9,730 nucleotides of DNA, from contig JALOMZ010000031.1 in NCBI GenBank assembly GCA_025455205.1, forward strand, positions 1 through 9,730, given 5' to 3'. Position 1 is the first letter of the stretch, and every line of letters starts with the position of its first letter. Positions 1-5,939 of this stretch are shown piece by piece. Origin of the DNA: Chitinophagaceae bacterium (GTDB taxonomy: Bacteria > Bacteroidota > Bacteroidia > Chitinophagales > Chitinophagaceae). The notes beneath the pieces were generated by a model that was not told the DNA's origin, searched no databases, and saw only the letters and a program-made list of their open reading frames with translations. The translations under genes and the position numbers were made by a program.

Positions 1-1
1 A

Positions 2-811
2 GCCATGGCCACCAATGAGATCCTGCAGCTGGTGGTGTTCTCCATCTTTTTTGGCATTGCCATGGCCGGCATGGGCGAAAAGGCCAAACCCATCATCAAA
101 GCCTTTGACACCATAGCACATATTGTATTGAAGATGGTAGGCTATGTGATGGCCTTTGCCCCGCTGGGCGTATTTGGCGCCATCGCTGCCGTTATTGCCA
201 GCCGCGGACTTGATATCCTCATCGTATACGGCAAATACTTTGGCGCCTTCCTGGCCGGCATTGCCGCCCTGTGGATCGTATTGGTGGCCGCGGGTATCTT
301 CTTCCTCGGCAAGCGGCTGCCCGACCTGCTGCGCCGACTGCAGGGCCCCATGGTCATTGCCTTCAGCACCACCAGCAGCGAAGCCGTGTTCCCCAAACTC
401 ACTGAAGAACTGGAACGCTTTGGCTGTAAAGACAAGATCGTTTCCTTCATCCTGCCGCTGGGCTACTCCTTCAACCTCGACGGCAGCATGATGTACATGA
501 CCTTTGCCAGCATCTTCATTGCGCAGGTATATGGCATCCACCTCGACCTGGGCACCCAGCTCACCATGCTGCTGGTGCTGATGCTGAGCAGCAAAGGCGT
601 GGCGGGTGTACCCCGGGCCAGCCTGGTGGTGGTGGCCGCCACCTGTGGCATGTTCGACATTCCGGTGGAAGGCATAGCCCTTATTTTACCTATTGACCAT
701 TTCTGCGATATGTTCCGCAGCGCCACCAACGTGGTGGGCAATGCCCTGGCCACTTCGGTGGTGAGCAAATGGGAAGGCGAACTGACGGAACCCCTTCCCG
801 AAGCCGCCTGA
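2..811 (+). CDS. Dicarboxylate/amino acid:cation symporter (DAACS family), 3' part only
   Basis: The reading frame is open from the first bases, so the gene starts upstream of the window; members are about 400-450 residues and roughly the first third is missing. The Met at position 5 is internal. Counting from it, I see the hairpin-1 serine-rich loop (STTSSEAVFP, 121-130), the unwound TM7 motif NLDGS (157-161, NMDGT in the archaeal homologue GltPh), hairpin 2 (SSKGVAGVPRASL, about 195-207) and the TM8 substrate-binding segment DHFCDMFRSATNVVGN (231-246). By alignment from memory with GltPh, D235, R238 and N242 take the places of D394, R397 and N401, which suggests an acidic substrate such as aspartate, glutamate or a C4-dicarboxylate. 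N246 replaces the sodium-binding D405, as in several bacterial carriers, so the coupling ion (proton or sodium) is open. It is an inner-membrane, secondary uptake carrier. The family call is firm; the substrate is not. Confidence 0.93.
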   Translation, partial: AMATNEILQLVVFSIFFGIAMAGMGEKAKPIIKAFDTIAHIVLKMVGYVMAFAPLGVFGAIAAVIASRGLDILIVYGKYFGAFLAGIAALWIVLVAAGIFFLGKRLPDLLRRLQGPMVIAFSTTSSEAVFPKLTEELERFGCKDKIVSFILPLGYSFNLDGSMMYMTFASIFIAQVYGIHLDLGTQLTMLLVLMLSSKGVAGVPRASLVVVAATCGMFDIPVEGIALILPIDHFCDMFRSATNVVGNALATSVVSKWEGELTEPLPEAA

Positions 812-898
812 TCCACCGAACCACCTTAACATAGCATTAATGCCGTTACCGATTTTTGCGGCTATTTTGCAGCCTCACCAAACCCCATCCTGTTTTCT

Positions 899-1597
899 GT
901 GATACTCCTGGAAGCCTTTCACTGGTCGCAACTGTTACAACCCCAGTTCTACATTGAGAATGGCGGGCTGTGGCTGCTGGTATTTGTGGTGTTTGCCGAA
1001 ACAGGCCTCTTTGCCGGTTTTTTCCTGCCTGGCGACAGCCTGCTGTTTGTGGCCGGCATCTACAGCGGTCCCCTGGCCCTGGAAATCCTGCCTTCCGATA
1101 ATGAATGGGTGCAGCTCTTCACCCTGATGGCATTGATTTCAGCTGCCGGCATTGCCGGCAACTTCACCGGCTACTGGTTTGGCAAAAAAAGCGGCCCCTT
1201 CCTCTTTCACCGGCGGGATACCTTCTTCTTCAAAAAGAAATACCTCTACCAGGCCAAAGACTTTTACGACAAGCATGGTGGCGGCGCCATTGTGATTGCC
1301 CGCTTCCTGCCCTTCATCCGCACTTTTGCCCCCATTGTGGCCGGCATTGTGGAGATGGACTTCAAAAAGTTCAGCTATTATAACATCGTAGGCTGTATTG
1401 CCTGGGTAGCCAGTATGATCATGGGCGGTCATTTTCTGCAGAAGTGGATCTATGAGGCCTTCCAGTTTGACCTGAAAGAGCACCTCGAAGTGATTGTACT
1501 TGGCATTGTGGCCGTAACCACTGCCCCCGTATTGATGAAAGTATTTTTTAGCAAAAAGAAGCACGGGCCCGATACAGATTCAGCCGCTAAACAATAG
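899..1597 (+). CDS. DedA/SNARE-associated family membrane protein
   Basis: A 232-residue integral membrane protein. The first family signature is FAETGLFAGFFLPGDSLLF (32-50), with the conserved E34, G36 and the PGD loop (44-46). The second is IARFLPFIRTFAPIVAGIVEM (133-153), with R135, P138, R141 and G149, followed by the F-x(8)-G-x-x-W pattern (158-169). These are the re-entrant-loop motifs of the DedA family. Members act in the cytoplasmic membrane; some flip undecaprenyl phosphate or phosphatidylethanolamine and affect proton motive force and drug resistance. Which lipid this one moves cannot be read from the sequence. The start is GTG at 899, chosen because the N-terminus fits the family and no early in-frame ATG exists. 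The gene lies 87 bases after the symporter and 20 bases before the MFS gene, so it is probably co-transcribed with the latter. The tail is lysine-rich and polar. Confidence 0.93.
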   Translation: MILLEAFHWSQLLQPQFYIENGGLWLLVFVVFAETGLFAGFFLPGDSLLFVAGIYSGPLALEILPSDNEWVQLFTLMALISAAGIAGNFTGYWFGKKSGPFLFHRRDTFFFKKKYLYQAKDFYDKHGGGAIVIARFLPFIRTFAPIVAGIVEMDFKKFSYYNIVGCIAWVASMIMGGHFLQKWIYEAFQFDLKEHLEVIVLGIVAVTTAPVLMKVFFSKKKHGPDTDSAAKQ

Positions 1598-1617
1598 ATT
1601 GCGGCAAAATCATCCTG

Positions 1618-2880
1618 ATGTTGTCTCAGCCCAAAGCCAACCGCCCGGTTGGCATCTTTTCCATACCTGTGCTGGTAGCCGCCCTGGGCTACTTTGTAGA
1701 CATCTACGACCTGCTGCTGTTTACCATTGTGCGCGAGCCCAGCCTGCATGGCATTAACGTGGCTGATGCCGATATGGTGCTGGCCAGCACCAAGATCATC
1801 AACTGGCAGATGGTGGGCCTGCTCATTGGCGGCATCCTCTGGGGGGTGCTGGGCGATAAGAAAGGCCGCCTGTCTGTTTTATTCGGTTCCATCCTCCTCT
1901 ATTCCGCAGCCAACTTCGCAACTGGCTTCATACAAACGGTTGACCAGTATGCCTGGGCCCGCTTTGTGGCCGGCATCGGGCTGGCCGGTGAACTTGGCGC
2001 CGGCATTACCCTGGTGAGCGAACTGCTGCCCAAGGAAAAAAGGGGCGTAGGCACTTCCCTGGTTGCCGGCGTAGGCCTCAGCGGTGCGGTGGCTGCCTAC
2101 TTCACCTATAAATTGTCGAACGACTGGCGGCTCTGCTATATGATTGGCGGCGGACTCGGCCTTGGACTGCTCATCCTGCGCATCAGCGTGGCAGAAAGCG
2201 GCATGTTCGAACACGCCAAAGCTGCCCAGGCCGCACGGGGCAACTTCATGATGTTCTTCAACAATGCCCGGCGTTTCCGCAAATACATCCTTGCCATCCT
2301 CATTGGCCTGCCCACGTGGTATGTCATCGGCATCCTGGTCAACCTCAGCAACCGCTTTGCCGGTGAACTGTATGGCGACAAAACCCTGGAGAGCGGGCGA
2401 GCCATCATGTTTGCCTATGCCGGCATTTCCCTGGGCGATATAGCCGTGGGCCTGCTCAGCCAAAAACTGCGGAGCCGCAAAAAAGCGCTGTATATCTTCT
2501 ATTTCATGACCATACTGGGCATCATTTTCTTCTACAGCCCACTTAACAACAGCAATGCCACCATGTATGCCACCTGCGGCTTCCTGGGCTTTGCCACCGG
2601 CTTCTGGGCCATCTTCGTAACCATGGGTGCCGAACAGTTTGGCACCAATATCCGCGCCACGGCCGCCACCACCATCCCCAATATGGTGCGGGGCGCCCTG
2701 GTACTCATTAACCTCATGTTTGTAGACCTGTTCCAGAAAGCCTGGCAATGGCCCCTGCTGCAAAGCGGCATCATTACCGGCGTCATCGTGATTGGCATTA
2801 CCCTGGTGGCCGCCTATTTCACCGAAGAAACCTTCCACAAAGACCTGAACTACCTGGAGGTGGAAGAAATGATTCCGTAG
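1618..2880 (+). CDS. MFS transporter, metabolite:H+ symporter-like
   Basis: A 420-residue protein with about 12 hydrophobic segments, the usual size of a major facilitator. It carries the MFS motif A between TM2 and TM3 (GVLGDKKGR, 76-84), the TM4 signature RFVAGIGLAGELGAG (115-129) and a second-half signature EQFGTNIRATA like the E-x-FPT-x-xRA motif of the sugar and metabolite:H+ symporter branches. An Asp-rich first helix (GYFVDIYDLLLF, 24-35) is consistent with proton coupling. It sits in the cytoplasmic membrane and should move a small polar solute; the substrate is unknown and the neighbours (DedA, symporter) do not resolve it. It starts 20 bases after the DedA stop, so the two probably form one transcript. 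No T-rich terminator follows; the spacer downstream is repetitive. Confidence 0.92.
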   Translation: MLSQPKANRPVGIFSIPVLVAALGYFVDIYDLLLFTIVREPSLHGINVADADMVLASTKIINWQMVGLLIGGILWGVLGDKKGRLSVLFGSILLYSAANFATGFIQTVDQYAWARFVAGIGLAGELGAGITLVSELLPKEKRGVGTSLVAGVGLSGAVAAYFTYKLSNDWRLCYMIGGGLGLGLLILRISVAESGMFEHAKAAQAARGNFMMFFNNARRFRKYILAILIGLPTWYVIGILVNLSNRFAGELYGDKTLESGRAIMFAYAGISLGDIAVGLLSQKLRSRKKALYIFYFMTILGIIFFYSPLNNSNATMYATCGFLGFATGFWAIFVTMGAEQFGTNIRATAATTIPNMVRGALVLINLMFVDLFQKAWQWPLLQSGIITGVIVIGITLVAAYFTEETFHKDLNYLEVEEMIP

Positions 2881-2890
2881 GCAGAAAACC

Positions 2891-2934
2891 AGGAAGGAAA
2901 ATTCCAAAATGGGAAATTCCAAATTCCAATGGCT
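2891..2934 (+). repeat. Degenerate intergenic direct repeat, copy 1 (44 nt)
   Basis: The 44 bases match 2967-3010 at 37 of 44 positions by direct comparison. Both copies start AGGAAGGAAAAT and end in GGCT. The inner part holds AAATTCCAAATTCCA (2914-2928), whose reverse complement also occurs at about 3053-3067, so this copy can pair with the downstream inverted unit. It is non-coding filler between the MFS and GT9 genes. Confidence 0.75.
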
Positions 2935-2966
2935 CAGGTAACCAATAGCCTGGGCAGCAGAAACAC

Positions 2967-3010
2967 AGGAAGGAAAATCCCAAAGGGGAAAAATCCAAAT
3001 TCCAGGGGCT
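2967..3010 (+). repeat. Degenerate intergenic direct repeat, copy 2 (44 nt)
   Basis: Second copy of the repeat at 2891-2934, 76 bases downstream, differing at seven positions. Its last part (TCCAAATTCCAGGGG, 2994-3008) is a perfect inverted match to 3049-3063. Confidence 0.75.
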
Positions 3011-3063
3011 TACGAAAAAGGCGGTAAAAACCCATGATTATCGGGGAACCCCTGGAATTTGGA
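2994..3063. repeat. 15-bp perfect inverted repeat with 40-nt spacer
   Basis: Left arm TCCAAATTCCAGGGG (2994-3008) and right arm CCCCTGGAATTTGGA (3049-3063) are perfect reverse complements. The right arm continues into GGAATTTGGAATTTTT to 3075, a two- to three-fold GGAATTT tandem. It could fold as a long hairpin in the transcript after the MFS stop. No T-run directly follows the stem, but TTTTT at 3071-3075 lies close behind, so weak terminator activity is possible. Confidence 0.7.
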
Positions 3064-3117
3064 ATTTGGAATTTTTACATTTAATCTTTTTACCATTTAT
3101 CTCTTCTCTCTTTCTCC

Positions 3118-4113
3118 ATGCCCCGGTTCCTGATTATCCGCTTCTCCTCCATTGGCGACATCGTACTCACCACCCCGGTGATCCGCTGCCTGAAGCAGCA
3201 GGTGCCCGGTGCAGAAGTGCATGTGCTTACCAAGCAGGCTTTCCGCACCGTGCTGGAGCATAATCCCTATATAGACCACCTCCACCTGGTGAAGGATGAC
3301 CTTGAGCTGGCCATCGAACGCCTGAAAGCCTTCGACTTTGACCATATCATCGACCTGCACCATAACCTCCGCTCGCTGCGGGTGAAGCGCGGACTGGGCA
3401 AACCCGCCCGTTCCTTCCACAAGCTCAATATCGAAAAATGGCTGCTCACCAGCTTTAAGATCAACCGGCTGCCCAATGTGCACATCGTTGACAGGTATAT
3501 GGATACTGTGGCAGCCTTTGGAGTGCATAACGATGGCCGCGGCCTGGATTATTTCCTGGGAGAGCAAGACCATGTGGCCGCCGCAGATATTCCTACCAGC
3601 CATATCGCCGGCTTTATTGGCCTGGTAATTGGCGCGGCACTCAACACCAAGAAGCTGCCGGTGGAGAAACTGCAGGAGCTCTGCCGCCTCATCAACCATC
3701 CCATTGTACTACTGGGCGGGCCTGAAGACCGGGAGGCCGGAGAACAGGTGGCTACCGTTGACCCGGTGAAGGTGTACAATGCCTGCGGCAAATTCACCCT
3801 TAACGAAAGCGCCGACCTGGTGCGCAAAGCCAGGCTGGTTATCACCCACGACACGGGCCTCATGCATATTGCCGCCGCCTTTCAACGCCCCATCATCAGT
3901 ATCTGGGGCAATACCGTACCCGCCTTTGGCATGGGCCCCTATTATGGCCAGAGCCATACCCCCTCGCAGATCTTCGAAGTGGATGGCCTGCGCTGCCGCC
4001 CCTGCAGCAAAATCGGCTACAAGCGCTGCCCCAAAGGCCATTTCAAATGCATGAGCCTGCAGCCCATGGAGCAAATTGCCCGGGCAGCCACCAATATGCT
4101 CGCCCGCCCCTGA
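3118..4113 (+). CDS. Glycosyltransferase family 9 (heptosyltransferase-like)
   Basis: A 331-residue cytosolic or membrane-associated enzyme of the GT9/WaaF family, which moves ADP-activated heptose (or a related sugar) onto lipopolysaccharide core or another surface glycan. The N-terminal Rossmann half starts with FLIIRFSSIGDIVLTTP (4-20); D14 matches the catalytic Asp13 region of WaaC/WaaF. The C-terminal half has GGPEDREAG (200-208) and the nucleotide-sugar-binding segment ITHDTGLMHIAAA (242-254), followed by IWGNTVPAFGMGP. Near the end a Cys/His-rich stretch, C293-x2-C296, C304-P, GH 307-308 and C311, resembles the CPxGHxxCM motif of heptosyltransferases. The start at 3118 is the first ATG and places the motif at the usual distance. 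It stands alone between non-coding stretches, so its acceptor is unclear. A weak -7-like TACATTTA lies at 3076-3083. Confidence 0.93.
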   Translation: MPRFLIIRFSSIGDIVLTTPVIRCLKQQVPGAEVHVLTKQAFRTVLEHNPYIDHLHLVKDDLELAIERLKAFDFDHIIDLHHNLRSLRVKRGLGKPARSFHKLNIEKWLLTSFKINRLPNVHIVDRYMDTVAAFGVHNDGRGLDYFLGEQDHVAAADIPTSHIAGFIGLVIGAALNTKKLPVEKLQELCRLINHPIVLLGGPEDREAGEQVATVDPVKVYNACGKFTLNESADLVRKARLVITHDTGLMHIAAAFQRPIISIWGNTVPAFGMGPYYGQSHTPSQIFEVDGLRCRPCSKIGYKRCPKGHFKCMSLQPMEQIARAATNMLARP

Positions 4114-4169
4114 CCAGGCCACTGCCAGGCCCGATTCAAGCTTTAACGTTCATTAACATACTGAAAATC

Positions 4170-4185
4170 AAATCGTTAACGATTT
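4170..4185. promoter_or_regulatory. 16-bp perfect palindrome, operator-like
   Basis: AAATCGTTAACGATTT is fully self-complementary, centred between 4177 and 4178, in the spacer between the GT9 gene and the first Met-repeat gene. A related TTAACGTT lies at 4143-4150. Such symmetry suits a dimeric regulator, but no regulator gene lies nearby and it has no T-run, so a terminator is unlikely. About 25 bases further (4194-4216) there is an imperfect hairpin, AGCCCCTTT / AAAAGGGCT with one mismatch, also without T-run. Confidence 0.4.
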
Positions 4186-4283
4186 CAGAAGGCAGCCCCT
4201 TTGCTGCAAAAGGGCTTACCATTCGTCTGCCATTTTCCGCCATTCAGCCGCATAGAATGCCCCTTCATCCTAATAAACTTCAA

Positions 4284-4309
4284 GTACTATGCAATCCATA
4301 GTACCTTTA
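4284..4309 (+). promoter_or_regulatory. Putative -7 promoter element overlapped by an 8-bp inverted repeat
   Basis: GTACTATG (4284-4291) and CATAGTAC (4297-4304) are perfect inverted arms with a 5-nt spacer. The right arm overlaps TACCTTTA (4302-4309), which matches 7 of 8 positions of the Bacteroidota -7 element TAnnTTTG. The start codon of the next gene is 39 bases beyond. The arrangement suits a repressor or activator site on the promoter; no clear -33 box (TTG) is visible. Confidence 0.4.
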
Positions 4310-4348
4310 CATCGTAATCAATCACAATCACATCTCTAAACACACACT

Positions 4349-4876
4349 ATGAAAACTGTATTCCTCTCCCTGATGGCCATGAGCCTTATTATGGGAAACG
4401 CCAATGCCAAAGACAGCCTGGTGGCTAACCGCAAAGTGGTAAGCGAAGCAGCTGTACCTGCCAAAGCTTCTTACGACCGCCTGCTGGAAGAAAACCGCAT
4501 GTTGCGCGAGAAGATCGAACTGCTCACCAACGAAACAGCCGAACTCCAGAGCAGCGTAGCCTACACTGCCATGATGAACAACATGTTCTCCAAACTGCAG
4601 CAGGAGCAGGCAACCGACAAAATCGCCGATCTGCAAAGCGAGCTGGCCTACGATGCCATGATGCAGGATATGTTCACCCGCATCCGGGCAGAAGAAAAGG
4701 CCGATGCCGCGGCCGACCAGCTGAGCCTGGACCAGTACAACCAAATGATGGGCAGCATGTTCAAGCAACTGGAAAGCCAGAAACAGGCCGACGCCCTGGC
4801 AGATGCTGAAGCCAGCGCCCAGTACGAAAACATGATGGCCAGGATGTTCCAGAAACTCCGGAGTCAGAAGAGCTGA
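4349..4876 (+). CDS. Exported Met-rich 29-residue repeat protein, four repeats (unknown function)
   Basis: I do not recognise this 175-residue protein. It has a typical signal peptide (1-20, cleavage after NANA), no lipobox cysteine and no Cys or His at all. Residues 41-63 look like a short leucine zipper (LLEENRMLREKIELL). Four tandem 29-residue units follow at 64-92, 93-121, 122-150 and 151-175, with core YxxMMxxMFxxL; the Tyr stands at 72, 101, 130 and 159, an exact 29-residue period. The mature protein holds 13 Met in 155 residues, 12 of them in the cores. The pattern predicts one long, nearly uninterrupted helix, soluble in the periplasm or secreted. Two paralogues with three and two units follow on the same strand. 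It has its own promoter region with palindromes and its own terminator (4903-4927). Roles in metal binding, oxidant quenching or envelope assembly are guesses only. Confidence 0.9.
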   Translation: MKTVFLSLMAMSLIMGNANAKDSLVANRKVVSEAAVPAKASYDRLLEENRMLREKIELLTNETAELQSSVAYTAMMNNMFSKLQQEQATDKIADLQSELAYDAMMQDMFTRIRAEEKADAAADQLSLDQYNQMMGSMFKQLESQKQADALADAEASAQYENMMARMFQKLRSQKS

Positions 4877-4902
4877 TGACCAGGCAACAAAGCATTACAT
4901 GT

Positions 4903-4927
4903 AAGGACGGCCCCGCCGTCCTTTTTT
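4903..4927 (+). terminator. Intrinsic terminator of the four-repeat gene
   Basis: GGACGGC (4905-4911), loop CCC, GCCGTCC (4915-4921), then six T (4922-4927); two flanking A can extend the stem into the T-run. It lies 26 bases after the stop. Nearly the same hairpin ends the next gene. Confidence 0.93.
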
Positions 4928-5051
4928 GTGCCGGTACATGAATCAGCAGCGGCAGGCCACCCTGCATTCCTGCCGCTGACATCCTTTATACGCCACTCGT
5001 CAATAAGGACGAACCAACTGTAACCCGCAGGCTTCCTATGCGTCAAATATG

Positions 5052-5149
5052 TACACAAACACAAAACACCCACACCATTCAAATCGCACCCACACCCTGC
5101 ACCAACACTCCTTTCTCATCACATTCACCCCCACTTCAAATCACACACT
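5052..5149 (+). promoter_or_regulatory. Guanine-depleted CA-rich leader of the three-repeat gene
   Basis: Only two G (5086 and 5099) occur in the 98 bases before the start codon, which are made of C and A with some T. Such an RNA can hardly fold. There is no Shine-Dalgarno sequence. The last bases, ACACACT followed by ATGAAAA, are identical to those before the four-repeat gene, whose leader (4314-4348) has no G. Low structure and A/C richness fit Shine-Dalgarno-independent initiation as known in Bacteroidota. I could not place a convincing promoter upstream; the remainder of the spacer (4928-5051) shows nothing further. Confidence 0.45.
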
Positions 5150-5593
5150 ATGAAAAAGCTCTTCACACTCCTTGCCCTCAGCACCCTGCTTTCCGGCTTT
5201 GCTTCAGCCGCCGAAACCAGCAAGGATGCCTCCAAGCCCACACCTGCTGCACCCAATGCCCGCCTGGCCGCTTATGAAAAAGTGGCCAGGGATAATGAGC
5301 AGCTGAAAGTGCAGGCCTGGCAACTGGCCGAACAGGTCACAGAACTCAAGAGTCAGCTGGCCTACGAACAGATGATGGCCAACATGCTGCTTCAGCTCCG
5401 GTCCAACGACCTCGAAGATGCCATTGCCGACCGGCAGGCCAGCCTGGATTACAACCGGATGATGGCATCCCTCTTCCAGCAGCTGGACGATAGGGCACTG
5501 GCCGACCGCCAGGATGATGCCAGGGCCCTGGCGGCCTACAACCAGATGATGGAAAACATGTTCCGCCACCTCCACACTCCCCCTGCCCGCTAA
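5150..5593 (+). CDS. Exported Met-rich 29-residue repeat protein, three repeats (unknown function)
   Basis: This 147-residue paralogue of the preceding gene product has a signal peptide (1-20, cleavage after FASA), a linker rich in Ala, Pro, Lys and Ser (21-40), and a helical pre-repeat segment (41-63). Three 29-residue units at 64-92, 93-121 and 122-147 carry the cores YEQMMANMLLQL, YNRMMASLFQQL and YNQMMENMFRHL. The core Tyr fall at 72, 101 and 130, exactly the numbers of the first three repeats in the neighbour, so the two align without gaps to residue 147 apart from one lost unit. The repeats are acidic to mixed in charge outside the core. No Cys; two His near the end. Function unknown. 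It is bounded upstream by the neighbour's terminator and downstream by its own (5627-5650), so it is transcribed on its own. Confidence 0.9.
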   Translation: MKKLFTLLALSTLLSGFASAAETSKDASKPTPAAPNARLAAYEKVARDNEQLKVQAWQLAEQVTELKSQLAYEQMMANMLLQLRSNDLEDAIADRQASLDYNRMMASLFQQLDDRALADRQDDARALAAYNQMMENMFRHLHTPPAR

Positions 5594-5626
5594 ACCGCAC
5601 ACACGCACCCCACAGGTGATTACATA

Positions 5627-5650
5627 GGACGGCTCTGCCGTCCTTTTTTT
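5627..5650 (+). terminator. Intrinsic terminator of the three-repeat gene
   Basis: GGACGGC (5627-5633), loop TCT, GCCGTCC (5637-5643), then seven T (5644-5650). Stem identical to that at 4905-4921; only the three loop bases differ, and TTACAT precedes both. Confidence 0.93.
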
Positions 5651-5880
5651 GTGTAACCTATTGTGCCCTTTTGGTCCCTTTCCTGACACAGATTTGGCTG
5701 ATTGGCCATCCGGAGCGTTAAAGCCTGTTAAAACTTAAAGAAAGTTGCCACTTTGAAAAAATTTAATCTAAGGCACCTATTTTAAGCTCATTTATGAAAT
5801 AACAAGCAATATTAGCCCGCAATATTAAACAGCATTCAATGTTTTGCAATAAGCGATGGTGGGCATTCAAAGCGGTGTGA

Positions 5881-5911
5881 CCCCCTGTTCGGGTGAAGGG
5901 GGGTAATTTTG
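5881..5911 (+). promoter_or_regulatory. Promoter of the two-repeat gene with adjoining inverted repeat
   Basis: TAATTTTG at 5904-5911 is an exact match to the Bacteroidota -7 element TAnnTTTG, 28 bases before the start codon. Directly before it, CCCCCT (5881-5886) and AGGGGG (5897-5902) form inverted arms around a 10-base spacer, in the place where a regulator could touch polymerase. No TTG box is seen at the -33 distance, which may mean activator dependence. Confidence 0.55.
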
Positions 5912-5939
5912 TGTTACGAAAGACAAAAGCTCTCAGATT

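Larger units (their letters stand above)
5594..5939. other. 346-base AT-rich intergenic region
   Basis: It holds the terminator at 5627-5650, then an AT-rich stretch unlike the GC-rich genes around it, and the promoter region at 5881-5911. Short direct repeats are visible: GCAATATTA at 5806-5814 and 5819-5827 (13-base period) and GCATTCAA at 5832-5839 and 5863-5870. I see no gene, tRNA or insertion-sequence end. Confidence 0.6.

Noticed and set aside
834..843. 10-base palindrome GCATTAATGC after the symporter stop
   Set aside because: Too short and without a T-run or promoter context to be called a site.
1879..2922. 347-codon open frame on the minus strand
   Set aside because: It lies antisense to the well-supported MFS gene, with a composition rich in Gly, His, Glu and Ala that mirrors codon bias of the real gene; no recognisable domain.
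2891..3075. CRISPR array
   Set aside because: Only two direct copies with seven differences and an inverted third unit; no regular spacers and no cas genes.
3097..3699. 200-codon open frame on the minus strand
   Set aside because: Antisense to the GT9 gene and without recognisable features.
4047..4301. 84-codon plus-strand frame after the GT9 gene
   Set aside because: Starts inside GT9 in another frame, covers palindromes and a promoter region, and shows no protein features.
5038..5277. 79-codon plus-strand frame over the leader of the three-repeat gene
   Set aside because: His/Thr/Pro-rich translation of the G-free leader that then runs out of frame into a gene with a clear signal peptide.
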